DNA of 64,000 nucleotides from Abelmoschus esculentus (GCA_035048815.1 JAUCBN010000062.1:3420001-3484000); one strand, 5' to 3'. Shown: positions 1 to 11,549, counted from the first letter of the stretch. Numbers and translations are program-made. The notes: generated from the sequence alone by a model not told the origin.

Positions 1-1200
1 TCCACTTGTTTAAGGCTGGGGTTGAGCCCAAATGGGAAGATCCCGAGTGTGCTAATGGAGGAAAGTGGTCTGTCCCTTGCAACAGAAAGTCTAATCTAGA
101 GAGCATGTGGCTTGAAACTGTAGGTATCTTGTCTCTAGTAGTATTTGTTACTCTTATCGATACAAAATTTGTATAATATTCAGTATAGGTGGTATGTTAT
201 ACTATTTGACCAACTGATCACATTTCATGGTCAGTTGATGGCATTGATTGGGGAGCAATTTGATGATGTGGATGAGATTTGCGGTGTAGTTGCTAGTGTA
301 CGCCAAAGGCAGGACAAACTTGCGTTGTGGACCAAGACAGCAACGAATGAGGCTGCTCAGGTTTTTATCTTAGTAACTGTTGATGCTTTGAATCTGAACC
401 TATTTGTTTGCTGAACCACAATACGGATTCTGTGGCAAGCTATCTTCATATCATTTTCACTATACAAGTTTTATTGCTTGAATCCTTGTGCTCATGATTG
501 AACTTTTCTAATCTCTACTTGGAACTTTCTTTGGTGATTACTCTGCTAGAAATTACTTCTAATGTTGTTTTTTGTTTCGATGAGTCAAGAAGAGGCTTAA
601 ACCTATCTGATTGCTTCTGCTGCGTCACATAGGTTCATATATTCAATTATAATGTGCAACATGATTATTTATCTTGATGTAACAATTAGGTTATATAGAA
701 TTTGACAAGTTATGCTTTGCTGGGAATGGACCCATCTTGTAGTTGGCTAGTCACACTGTCGTCATCTTTTGCTGGTGATGTCCTCTAAACTTCATTTTCT
801 TTGTGTGTGAGCTTATTGCTTTCTCATTTGTAAAGTATGCTGTCACAAGTCCATTTTGCAATGGCGTGTTGTTGTTCTACATAATTTCCCGAAGCACTCT
901 GAATCTGTAGCCACTCATTTATTGCTGCATACCTTTGATGATTGATTTTATCCTTTTGAAATTCAGCTAATCGCATATGTTTGTATAATGTTAATTGAAA
1001 TCGTGTGATACAGATGGGCATCGGAAGGAAGTGGAAGGAGATCATCGACGTCAATGATAAAATTACGTATAGTTTCCATGTAAACTTCTTCCCATACTTG
1101 TGAATTTGGGTGCATATTCTCTCACCATTATTGACTGCGATGCATGTTGCAGGATGACTCTCGTAGGGAAAGATCAACTAAAGGTCGATACAACGTTTGA
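1..1200 (+). CDS. eIF(iso)4E: Eukaryotic translation initiation factor eIF(iso)4E, 3' four exons (5' part outside window)
   Basis: This is the plant isoform of the mRNA cap-binding protein. It binds the 7-methylguanosine cap and joins eIF(iso)4G in the cytoplasmic initiation complex. Exons are 1-119 (frame starts at base 3), 235-360, 1014-1079 and 1153-1200, ending in TGA; every junction is GT-AG and phase 0. About 118 C-terminal residues are visible. They include GVEPKWEDPECANGGKW, which holds the Trp-Glu pair that stacks on and reads the cap; MWLETLMALIGEQF; SVRQRQDKLALW, with the Arg, Lys and Trp that contact the cap phosphates and methyl group; and GIGRKWKEI. The isoform is assigned from the wording of these motifs and the DDSRR ending. 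The tail after DDSRR is longer than I remember for Arabidopsis. No lesion is seen in this part. Confidence 0.93.
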
Positions 1201-2108
1201 ACTCTAAGTGGATTTCTCTGCTCAGTCGTGTACTCTGTTGCTAAATTTTGGCAGGAAGGTACCATAATTTGTTACTTATTTTTCTTATGAGTTTTTTGTT
1301 GTGTAATACCATAGACAATAAGGTTTTTATGCTACGGACAATTTTGATGTTTCAACACATTGAATACTTTAATTTTCATGTCTACTGATTTTTCCTGAAA
1401 TCTACCGTTTTGAAATAAATTTTCTTCTTTTGTTCCTACTTATAATTTCTGTAATTGATGCTGTGTTGTGTGTTTTATTTCAACCTTCAGAAAATGGAAT
1501 AGAAGAACAAGTTTAAGGGATTAGAAGTACATATAGAGAAAAGATATGTTGGTTTTACAGATTTCTGATTCTCAGGGGGGAAAAACCAGATGATGAATGG
1601 TTGGTCATCATCATGCTAGGATTCCTAGCCTTTCTCCATTTTCGAATCAATCCTTGATTCTGTTTAATGGATTTGCAGAATTCATATATCACCCGGTGAA
1701 TTCACTTACATTAACACTATCACATTTTGCCATGTCATTCACATTCTTCATCACAGGCTGTGCTCTAACAGCCTTTCTGCCGTTCGGAACTGACTCGGCC
1801 AACTTGGTGTGGTCTTCACCTCCATTGAAGGAACTTCCTCAACCTCCTCCCCTGAACACAGTTGCAGATAATGAAACATCCATTAAAATAATCTTGGTTT
1901 ACAACTTGTGTGATATGTCAAGGTATGATCTTTTCTGTTGGGTGTTCAAGCCATAGTAGAACCTTGGGTTTTTCCATTGGAGCCTGGTGACTGCATTAGG
2001 AACCACACATGCTGATGGCTTGGATTTTTGTTTCGAGGAACACGTATTGTTGTTTGCATACTATTTCTGAAACTAATGGCCCCAAAATTTCTGAAAAGGA
2101 TTTTTTAG
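1201..2108. other. 3' flank of eIF(iso)4E; one unassigned coding-like stretch
   Basis: This is the presumed 3' UTR and downstream DNA. The part at about 1720-1960 is less AT-rich than its surroundings and is open for more than 60 codons on + (and for a similar length on -), with residues such as FLPFGTDSANLVW on the + strand. I cannot match it to a family, and both strands look equally plausible, so I do not call a gene. Confidence 0.3.
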
Positions 2109-3944
2109 GGGTCTGTTTGTTTCACTGAAAATTGTTTCTGAAAAATGAATTCTAGAAAGTAAATTATATATTTCAGAAAATTGATTACAGAAACCACTTT
2201 CATGTATTTGGATAAAACTGTATAAATCTTTTTTCGCTGTTTAGTAAATTTTACTGAAAATAATTTATAAACCTATTTTTTTTGAAACAAACAAGATTTA
2301 ATTTTAAAATTTTCAGTTACCCCTTCAAAACACAAAATTTTTATAAGGTTTTACAGTGTATCAACCTCAATAAATTACAGATAAAAAGCAACAAAGATCA
2401 ATAAACTTGAATATGAACTTTGAAGATAAACAACTCAAAAATTCTTAAATATATCCTAATTAAAACATCTTTCATATCATTTGATCAATGCTATCAACCT
2501 TATCATACTTGGTGTTTTCTCGCACAAAATTAATATGTAGAGAATAACAAATAGAACCTCATCATAATCCAAAGAAATATTACAACTTCTAACCTCTATA
2601 ATAAACTTATAATACAAGAGGGGTAGAATTTAGATATAATGATAATTAGCATTCACTGCAACAACAAAAAACAGTTTAAACAATGATAATCAGTTATTAA
2701 TGTTAAATCAAATTCACTGAAAGTGTGTGATTCGAGTGAAAAATGATGCACATCTCCAACTAAACATCTATGCTCACAAGCTATTCAGGTATGGTTCGAA
2801 TTCAATTCAACTATAATCAATTTCAAACTAAACAACTTGAGTTGTTGAATGTTCTGACTTTATACCTCTAATGTTGGACTCAGATAAACCAAAAACCTAT
2901 TAAAACCATTTTCTATCAATATCTAAAAATTTCAAATCAGATTAAAACTCAAACTTAAATACAAATAATTAAACTTGAAGTCAAACATGAGAATAAACTA
3001 AACTTAATCAAACAAGACTAAACAATTTGATCTTTACATCGAATCATACTTAAACTTTAAAAGTAAAACTTCACAGACGTGAATCGAGCTTTGATGCTCC
3101 AATTTCAAGTCAAGCCCAAGCATCTTACAACTTGAGCTCGCTCATCTCAATCACTAATATGCAAAATCAAGTTACTAGATTAAATCGAAAAATATTTCAA
3201 ATATTACATCATTTAACTTTAAATGGTTATTATTATTTTTTTCACAGAAAAAAGAACTTAAAGTAAAATTCAAAACCCCTTTCCTATTTGAACATACAAA
3301 TGAGATATATGAAAAAATAACACTAAATCAAGTGCTGTAACTCACAAACTAAACACTCTAGTTAAATTTCAAAATAAAAATTAACCATATAAAAGGGTGA
3401 AGAGAATGAAGGTGACTCACCAAGTGACATCTACTGAGAAGGCCAAATCGCGCATCTTCCTCTCTTCTTTAAGGCTATTGCGAGCCTAAAACGACACTGA
3501 TTTCTATTTGCAGCAAAAAATAACCAAAATCACCCTTCCATTTTATCCAAACAAAAAACAAAATCAAATTAAACAAATTACAATTCACAAAAATGATAGA
3601 TGAAACGGAATTGAAGATTACCCAGATAAAATAGAGATGATCCATTTGTAAATTTGACTGTGTCAAATTTACTGGTGAAGATTCAGAGAGCGTCATGTCA
3701 TGAGGGGAAGAACGCCGATGATGAGAGAAAAAAGATATGACGGTGAGATGAGAAAAAAATAATGAATAGGTTGGGAGAATAACTTGCCTAATAAAACACG
3801 GTAAGTCGTTTTACAGAGAATGGGTGTTATTTTTCATTGACTTGGAGTTTGTTTTACGATGACTATTTTATTTTACTTGAACCAAACATGGAAAAATGGT
3901 GAAAACGTTTTCAGTAATTTATTTTTTAGTAAACAAACGGACCC
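2109..3944. mobile_element. Putative non-autonomous DNA transposon with terminal inverted repeats
   Basis: The left end GGGTCTGTTTGTTTCACTG and the reverse complement of the right end, GGGTCCGTTTGTTTACT, are close inverted repeats, and both are followed by CTGAAAA-type sequence. The GGGTCYGTTTGTTT start is common in plant hAT or Mutator-like MITEs. The interior is AT-rich and encodes no transposase that I can see. The short ORF at 3475-3696 (-) is not recognisable. No matching target duplication was found, because the right end abuts a truncated gypsy element directly. Confidence 0.5.
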
Positions 3945-5290
3945 AACATGGGCGCAATCCTCCTTAGAGCTGTTAAATCTGCCCTTCGACTTAGGGCATC
4001 CGCGACTTGATTCTTCTTTCCAGCTTTATGCTCGAACTGGAAATCAAACTCCGGTAAGAATTCTTGCCACCTAGCTTGTCTTGCTGATATTTTTGGCTGG
4101 GTCAATATGTGGCTCACCACCACATTGTCCGTCCTCACCACAAATCGGGAACCCAACAAGTAGTGCCTCCAAGCCCTCAAGCAATGAATTACGGCTAGCA
4201 ATTCTTTTTCTTGAGTGGTATATTTTGTTTCTGTACCATTTAACTTCCGACTCTCAAAAGCTACGGGATGGCCCGTCTGCACGAGTACCCTTCCTATTAC
4301 AAAGTCTGAGGCATCGACTTCCACTTCTAGGGGATTCTACAAGTTTGGTAAAGCTAGTACATGATCGCTCACTATCTTGGACTTCAAGTCCTCAAAAGCC
4401 CTCAAGCATTCATCCGACCAAACCACTTCTCCCCTTTCTTAAGTAAATCTGTAAGCCTTATGATCCTTCTCGAATAACCTTCCACAAATTTACGATAGTA
4501 GTTCGCTAGGCTGAGAAAGGACCTAAGTTCGCTAATATTTCTCGGAACAGGCCACTCTTGGATAGCTTTTATCTTTCCATCGTCCATCCAGATATGACCC
4601 TGCTCGACGATGTGACCAAGGAAACGGACTTGCCTCTGCACAAACTCACACTTCTCCCTTTTTACAAACAATTGATTCTCTCGGAGCCTTTCCAGTACTA
4701 AGCGCAAATGCTCCTCATGTTCCTTCAAAGAAGGATTATAAACCATGATGTCGTCCAAATAGACGACCACAAACTTGTGAAGGTAGTCACGGAACACTTG
4801 ATTCATTAGAGTACAAAAGGTAGCTGACGCGTTGGTTAGCCCAAACGGCATAACTAAAAACTCAAATGCCCCATACCGAGTCACACATGTCGTTTTAGGT
4901 TCATCCCCTTCAACCACTCTCACCTGATGATAACTCGAACGGAGGTCCAACTTCGTAAAATACTTTGCACTATTCAACTGGTCAAATAAATCAACGATCA
5001 AAGGAATATGATACTTGTTTCGAATCGTCACTTTGTTTAAAGCCCGATAGTCCACACACAACCGTAGGCTTTCATCGTGTGTGTTTTTTTTTTTTTTGAA
5101 AAATCACTAGTGCTCCAAAAGGGGCCTTAGAGGGTCGAATGAACCCAGCTTCTAACAATTTATCCAACTGTTTCCTCAATTCCGCTAGCTTGGGCGGGAA
5201 CATGCGATACGAGCACTTGACAGCCGGTTTAGTTCCTGGAACTAGCTTAATCGCATGGTCCACCGACTGTCGAGGTGGCAAACCCATGGG
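3945..5290 (-). pseudogene. Gypsy reverse transcriptase and RNase H remnant
   Basis: The RT starts near 5287 with SVDHAIKLVPGTKP and a KQLDKLLEAGFIRPSKAPFG segment. It then meets a 14-base T run (A on the coding strand, about 5084-5097) across which the frame changes. It resumes at 5061 with MCVDYRALNKVTIRNKY and continues through FTKLDLRSSYHQVRV, MPFGLTNASATF and the catalytic YLDD box. Another frame change near 4400-4325 leads into RNase H, with EVDASDFVIG, QEKELLAVIHCLRAWRHYL and RTDN. It ends VADALSRRADL just before the truncation. All catalytic motifs are visible, but the frame is broken at least twice. Confidence 0.88.
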
Positions 5291-5299
5291 TAACTTGTC

Positions 5300-5825
5300 G
5301 GGAATAACATCTTAGTACTCCTCTAACACTTTCTGGATCTCTTTCGGCAACAGCTCATCATTGGACTTCTTTTTCTCAACAGGCATTACTAGGAAAGAAG
5401 GTTCTCCCTTCTTCACCCCTTTCTTGAATTGAATTGCCGATAACATCTTCTTACCCCCATGCAGGACAATCGCTGCAGAAGCTACACAAGGACAAGCACC
5501 CAAGAACATCACACAACTTGCTGCCGGCACAGGAATTGCCTAGGCCACTGTCATAAAATTGAGCCCCAACACCACATCAAAATCATTCATTTGTGTGACA
5601 GTGAAGTCCACGCTACCTCGCCACAGTCCCAGCTCGATCCGCACCTCCTTAGCGCTCCCACAAATCGATGAAGTAGCCGAATTGACGGCTTTCATTTGCC
5701 CTACATCTTTAGCCACTTTTAGGCCACACCTCCTAACCTCCGTATGAGAGATAAAGGTATCTGTTGCTCTCGTATCTACTAGAGCCGATCTCCCATTTAT
5801 CAGCACCTTCACATACATCAAGCCC
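5300..5825 (-). pseudogene. Gypsy aspartic protease remnant and linker
   Basis: The segment VKVLINGRSALVDTRATDTFIS matches the retroviral-type aspartic protease N-terminus, where the usual catalytic triplet is DTG. Here Gly has become Arg (DTR), which should abolish activity. The flap and C-terminal part follow, to VVLGLNFM near 5545. A stop interrupts the reading, and the linker to RT continues in the same region (5530-5312, with PVEKKKSNDELLPKEIQKVLEEY). Confidence 0.78.
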
Positions 5826-5879
5826 CTCTCTGGTTCTTCTTCAAGCTACTCAGCTAGGATTGTAGTGCCGTAAAAAATC

Positions 5880-6760
5880 AAACAGATCCGTCTTGCGGGG
5901 GTTTCGCTGCGTTATTTTTAGTAGGAGGATCCAGTGGAGCAGCCCTTAAAGGAATAACTTCCAATGCATTCAATGCTCCCCTATGAGGACATTCAACCAT
6001 CCGATGAGGGCCTTTACACAAGAAGCAACCTGACCGAAAACGATTTTGTTCGCACCCAGTTCCAGTTACTCCGTTCCCCTTGCTTGGGGTCTCTTCCCGG
6101 GTAAACAGCCTCTTGCCTGCTCTCTAAACCATTGGCTTATCAGTTCTCAATGCTTTGTTGTTATTTCTAGCATTGTTATTGTTCCCACTAGACCCTGCGG
6201 CCTTACGTTTATTTGAATTCTCACTATAATCATTGAGACACTCGGCCACTACCATCGCTGAAACTACATCTTGAGGCTTTTGTCTTTGTACTTCAGTTCT
6301 AGCCCACGACTTTAATCCCTCTAGGAAAGAGAACATCTTGTCTTTCTCCGACATTTCCCTGATGTCTAACATTATCGCAGCAAATTCCCTTACATACTCA
6401 CGAATAGTCCATGTGTGCGTAAAGTCCTTCAGCTTCTTTCGAGCTTTATACTCCACATTTTTAGGGAAAAATGAGCATATCAGCTCTTTCTTCAGCGCTT
6501 CCCAAGTAACTATAGAGCAAACACCATCAACGAATTTAGACCGCCACCATAACTTGGCATCCCCTAACAAATACATCGATGTTATCGCAACTTTGTCTGC
6601 ATCTGTTTCAACACGCGAAGCTCGGAAGTATTGTTCTATGTCAAACAGGAAATTCTCGAGCTCCTTTGCATCTCGATTTCCCTCGTATCGCCGAGGTTCA
6701 GGCACTTTAGTCCTCTGTTTATAACTGTCAAATTTTTTGGGACCGCCGGTACACTCCATG
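5880..6760 (-). pseudogene. Gypsy gag core and zinc knuckle
   Basis: From about 6760 the minus strand encodes MECTGGPKKFDSY, then VPEPRRYEGNRDAKELENF, MYLLGDAKLWWRSKF and IREYVREFAAIMLDIREM, which is the retrotransposon gag (capsid) domain. A stop at 6124 separates it from the CCHC-like knuckle CFLCKGPHRMVEC at about 5988-6027. This is the second half of the gag; its N-terminal coiled-coil half lies on the far side of the LTR at 8176-8486. Confidence 0.82.
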
Positions 6761-6877
6761 GCGCAGTGGAACAAAATTACGAAGGTCTTTCTAGTGATCC
6801 ATGTACGTTTAATCCGAAATCGGGAGGAAGAGATGTGATTACTTATATTGGGTTCCTTGATAAACAACAACGGGATC

Positions 6878-8175
6878 TGTTATAGTTATGATCGTTCAAC
6901 AATCGAATCTTTAGCCTCCACGAATATCGTCTAGGCCTCTACTCAGTTCACCCGGTTGAGAGAGCAAATCTCAAAAAATTGTTTTTCGTGATTTTAGGGT
7001 TTGGGAATTCAAAATTCTCTATTGTGGCTGCTAGACCCAAAGATCCTTTATATATATGTGAAACCTTAGGTATAAGAGTTTTATTCCGAATTTGTTTAGG
7101 AAATAATTACTTTTATTATTTTCTTAAATTTTGGAATCTATATTTAATTCGAATTTGAAAAGGGATATAATTACTTTAATTATATCCTTTGTTTAAAATT
7201 CGGGATTAAATATAATCTACTTATACATATATATTTTTTGCTCCTTTTCAATCATTGAGTATGACCCTGTAGGCTCATTGTAACGTTAGTAATAATATTA
7301 GAACAATTCTAATATTACAAACAATGAGTGACATCTAGCAATATATCATTGTCATCTAAGTTACAAGAGATCATGATTCGATGTATCATGTCCGTGACCA
7401 AATCTCTTAATGTATTATATCCTTTTGTCCTTTTATATCTTTAATAGGCACAAGTCTTGGAATAGTCACACTTGTATAGCCTATTTTAATGTTTCTTGAT
7501 ATCTAGAGTGAACTACTTTTAATGAACAATTTGTGATATCTCATATCAACGTATTCAAGCATGGCCATGCATTTCTAGTCTCACTCAATCAAGTGGCCTT
7601 TGATATATTTTCCTATTATGTAGGAAGGACAAATCCTATCTTGATCATTCACATCTCACTACATACATTGTAATATGTCCAATGTCAGTTTTTATAGTGT
7701 AACTAATTACGAGACACGTTTAACTGCATCAAAACATAAAACAACATATGTTGAGATAGTAATAATCTCAAGTCTAAGGATCATACATATAGTTGTCACT
7801 ATGAGCAATATCGTGGCCGTCACATAATAATCCAAGATATATGCTCATAGTGGGTCAATCCAATATATTATTCTCTACTAATATATTCACGTATTAATTC
7901 TGACATCTTTATGTCAATGACAACTCATTGTCATCAATTAATCACATGTTAGTCTTAAGCGTATTATTATTGTCCATACCCATAATAATACTTGACTAAG
8001 GATCTTTTAATAATAATACATATATTATTATATGGACCTTATTGTTTCTCAATTTATGTTATACATTGACACATATATCTGAAAATAACAATGGCAATGC
8101 CTTTATTCAATAAAATTGGTAAATAAAAGTATCCTTACAATCATCATATGATTGGTCTTTGGGCATACTCTAACA
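6878..8175 (-). repeat. LTR (about 1.3 kb) sitting inside the gypsy gag
   Basis: Read on the minus strand it begins TGTTAGAGTATGCCCAAAG at 8175 and ends CTATAACA at 6878. It therefore has TG...CA ends with a TGTTA/TAACA inverted pair. It carries a TATATATAAA promoter-like run near 7045-7060. The flanking pentamers (GGATC and GAATT on +) do not match, so the target duplication is lost or some internal leader remains attached on the low-coordinate side. It may be a solo LTR or an LTR plus a short leader. Confidence 0.72.
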
Positions 8176-8486
8176 GAATTACCCACAACAACTTGTAACA
8201 AGTTCACCTGAGCCTTGAGCTCATCCAGCTCAAAATTAACACGGTTCAAACCCTCTTTGGCCTCCTTACCAAACTCTTTGATAACGTTGGTCAACTCCTT
8301 CTGGCTCTCCTCAATCGTTTTTAATCTATCATTTGACGCCACCGTCCTTAAGGCTGTCACCGCAACTTCTAGTTCTTCAAACCGACCACGATCAAAGGAT
8401 CCACCCCCTTGTGTCGTCGTGTCCACACTTGGACAAGTTTCTGCTCTGGGCGTCGTACTGGCCCCACGTTTTCGTGTTGTCACCAT
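8176..8486 (-). pseudogene. Gypsy gag N-terminal coiled-coil fragment
   Basis: It starts MVTTRKRGASTTPRAE. About 100 residues follow, with a charged heptad-like stretch (RLKTIEESQKELTNVIKEF, then LDELKAQVNLL) that predicts a coiled coil. This layout is typical of the N-terminus of plant gypsy gag, ahead of the VPEP capsid motif. The reading is cut after VVVGNS by the LTR at 8175. The ATG at 8486 is the only in-frame start near the expected position. Confidence 0.68.
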
Positions 8487-8490
8487 CGCA

Positions 8491-9623
8491 ATGGTCGCAC
8501 GCAGTCCTCACTATGCCTGCAATATACAAGCAGTATTTTCTTTTATGAACTTTTATGACTCTTGCACACAGGATCCACTACAAAATGGTGGAACACCTTG
8601 GTGCTCCAAGCTACCAAGGTTAACGCGTCTGAACAATTGTCATGGTTAACATCAAGTGAAAAAGGATCTATTTTAGATTGTACTTTGATTTCTAGATGTT
8701 TCCAGGTCCCAACATCTTGGAAGCTAACATCTGAAGCATAATCACTGTTTTGAACCAAAGTCTAATGCTTTATTGGATTGGATTGGTATGACCAACAAAA
8801 TACATTATATTAGATTTAGATCTGTATGCACTTGAGACCATAATATTAATTTTTTTATCTTAACTAATAGTAATTACAATAGTATCTGTTTTAAAAGATA
8901 ATCTTAACCATTTGACATTAATCTTTCAATCACTTTGTTGTAATTATTGGTGTTCGAACAAATATTACTGTAATCACTATTAGTTAAACCATAATATTAA
9001 TTTTATATTATCTCATATATAAATAAATATACAACTTAATTTAATGTATCAAATAATATTGCATTTCATAAATACTATTGATAATACTATATTTCGGGCA
9101 CTGGAATGTAATGTTTCACACATTTAATTGTCATTGTATTAGTTTTTTAAACATAATTAACATTCAACGTGAAATTTTAAGATATTTGCATGAAATTTGG
9201 GCTTTCTCTATATTTGTAAATAATTAGCAAAATTTTGTTTAGACATTTTCTGATTTTTTTTTTATTATTTTGTGCTTTTATATATTTTTTTGGTTAAAAT
9301 ACTAAACATAAAAAACTAATCTTTTTTCAATATTAACATTATAGTATTCTATATTTAATTTTAATATAATATAAATAACCATAATGTATAAAAATAAAAG
9401 AAAATTATCATAAAATTGAAAAGAAAAAAGTCATATTTTTCTTGAATTTAATATTTTTATTCGAAACTTTTTCAAATATTGAATCTACCTACAAACTTTG
9501 ATGAACAATATAACCCTTTGATTTTTCTGGAAATAAAAACTGCTTCCCTTATTAAGAAAAAAGTGAAAGAAAAATAGCTGCTGGAAATTTGCAATTGAGT
9601 CCAAAGTCCAAACATAATAAAGA
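8491..9623. other. AT-rich intergenic DNA with one possible gene fragment
   Basis: At about 8571-8760 (+) a stretch preceded by TGCACACAG is open for over 50 codons (TTKWWNTLVLQATKVNASEQ, then SWLTSSEKGSILDCTL). It could be an exon fragment caught between repeats, but I cannot name it. The remainder is AT-rich and shows no gene. Confidence 0.3.
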
Positions 9624-10407
9624 GGAAAATCCTAGCACCATTAAATTAATTTATAAAAAATAAAAATTTAAAAAATTCAATATACGATTATAGATTATTT
9701 AAAATAAAATTTTAATTAAAATAATTTTTATATGTATTATTTTTTTAAATAATTGAATCAAACACCAATTTTAATTAATTTAAACCCTAAACATAAAACA
9801 ATAAACCCTTAAATCCTAAATAAAAACCCAAAATACAAGACTTAGAATTATAAACCCTAATCTTAATCCCTAAGTAAACCTAAAATCCTAAACCTAAACT
9901 ATAAATTTAAAACAATAACTCTAAATTAGAAACACTAAACTCTAAAATTAAAACCATAAACCATAAACCATAAACACAAAATCCTAAATACAAACCATAA
10001 GCTTTAAACTCAAACCCTAAACCTTAAATTATTAATATAATATTCAAATTTAAGATTTATCGTTTATTGTTTAAGATTTATAATTTAAGGTTTTGAGTTT
10101 AGTATCAATCCTAAACTATAAACTTAATGTTTAAATTTAGAGTTTAGGATTTTGAGTTCCAAGTTTAATTTTTAGGGTTTAAGGTTTAGTGTTTATAGTT
10201 TATAATTTAGGGTTCAACTTCAGTTTTTTATTTTTTTAATTGACTAAGGTTGATATATAGTCTAATTATTTTTAAAAGTACAAAATATAATACATATTAT
10301 TTTAAATAATTTGAACATGCATATTAAAATTTTAAAATTTTTAATCTTTATAAATTAATTTAATAATGATTAGTTAATGATGTTAATTTAAAAATTTTGA
10401 TTCATCC
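9624..10407. mobile_element. Foldback MITE with telomere-like arms
   Basis: The left arm runs GGAAAATCCTAGCACC and then ATTAAATTAATTTATAAA. The right arm, reversed, runs GGATGAATCAAAATTT and then ATTAAATTAATTTATAAA, so the two ends pair. Inside, 9780-10020 is rich in AAACCCTAAA-like words and 10060-10215 in the complementary TTTAGGGTTT-like words, giving a long degenerate palindrome. The same terminal family occurs at 58418-58644, where a 9 bp target duplication supports a Mutator-like MITE. Flanks here do not show a clean duplication. Confidence 0.6.
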
Positions 10408-11298
10408 TAAAAAAATTACTACATATTTCCCTTTTATTATTAAATCTGAACGTAATCCTAATTAATTACTGAAGTTCAGATTTCCCATTAAAAAGATATC
10501 ACATTAATTATACTTAATTATGTCTACTACATATTAAGGTAATAAAACCAAACTGTAAAAATGCTTGAAGATAATAAAATTGAACTACTTCAAAGCCAGT
10601 TTCACCTTCTTTTCTGAACAGTTCTCTAAAAATAATTCAAGACAATAAGATTGAATTACTTCAAAGTCTTTTTTTTATGAATCTTTGAATTAAATGTTTT
10701 AAATTAAGAGGAAAATTTTATGAACCACTAGTCTATATTAGAATAATTTTTTTACCATTAAATTTTAAAAAATTATAAAATGATCATTAATATTTTTATT
10801 AAGTTATGAAATTGTCATTTGAATTTCCAAATCTATAAAATTGTTTTTTAAACTTATCATACTACTATAGAATGGTCAATAGACTTATCAAAATTTGTCA
10901 CCAGTAGCAGATTTATGAAAATATTTGAGGATTGACACATAAAATTTTAAAATTCCAGGATGAGTATAATTCATAAATATTTAAAAAATTTAAAGATTAA
11001 ATCATAAAAATTTAAAGATAAATATATAAATTTTAAAAAATTCAGAGTGAACCTGGACCCATCCTATATATTAAGTGCATCTGTCACTGCTAGTAACCGA
11101 ATCAAAAATTTAGTAATTATTTTTTAACTTTTAAAAGTTCAAATAGTAAAATAATAATTTTAAAATTTGACAAAGTTAATGGAAACAAATATTCTATTTC
11201 GAAAACTAAATATTAGAAATAATCGAAGCAGAAAAAGGACTAAACTGTTAAAAACACATAATACACAGACCTTGAACCTAATTTAACCCAACTTAAAT
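10408..11298. other. AT-rich intergenic DNA
   Basis: Low-complexity AT-rich sequence with scattered short repeats. No coding sequence, RNA gene or clear element boundary was seen. Confidence 0.5.
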
Positions 11299-11299
11299 C

Positions 11300-11549
11300 A
11301 ACGGTCAGATGGGCGCAGCCTAATCCAGTGGTCACGAGACTGTAAAGATCCCACCGTCCGTCTTAAAAAAAAATAGACGTTGGTTTGTAACGGCTACTTT
11401 CGTTATTTTAAAATAAATAAAACTTTTTTAAAAAGTAAAAATCCCCTAAAAGAACTCCATTTTCGTTTCTCAATCGTCTGCTTTCTCTGTTCCTTCTTCT
11501 TCATCAGCCAAGGAAACGAAATTCGTAAAACGAAGAAGCCATAGGAAAG
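11300..11549 (+). promoter_or_regulatory. Promoter and 5' UTR of the kinesin gene, with two MSA-like cores
   Basis: Two AACGG cores followed by two pyrimidines occur at 11300-11306 (AACGGTC) and 11389-11395 (AACGGCT). AACGG is the core of the mitosis-specific activator element bound by plant three-repeat MYB proteins, which drives G2/M expression of cytokinesis kinesins. Neither copy matches the full ten-base consensus. A pyrimidine-rich 5' leader runs from about 11455 to the ATG at 11550. Confidence 0.45.

Larger units (their letters stand above)
3945..8490 (-). mobile_element. Truncated Ty3/gypsy retrotransposon, split by an LTR
   Basis: Read on the minus strand the order is gag N-terminus (8486-8176), an intruding LTR (8175-6878), gag core, CCHC knuckle, protease, reverse transcriptase and RNase H, which stops at the border of the neighbouring DNA transposon. 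The integrase and 3' LTR are absent, and no 5' LTR of its own was found upstream of 8490. The gag and RT wording, such as VPEPRRYEGNRDAKELENF and VVYLDDIMVY, places it in Ty3/gypsy. It is a dead, 3'-truncated copy. Confidence 0.88.

Noticed and set aside
9780..10220. Interstitial telomere from a chromosome fusion
   Set aside because: The words are too degenerate, face each other, and lie inside an element with paired ends. A MITE is a better explanation.
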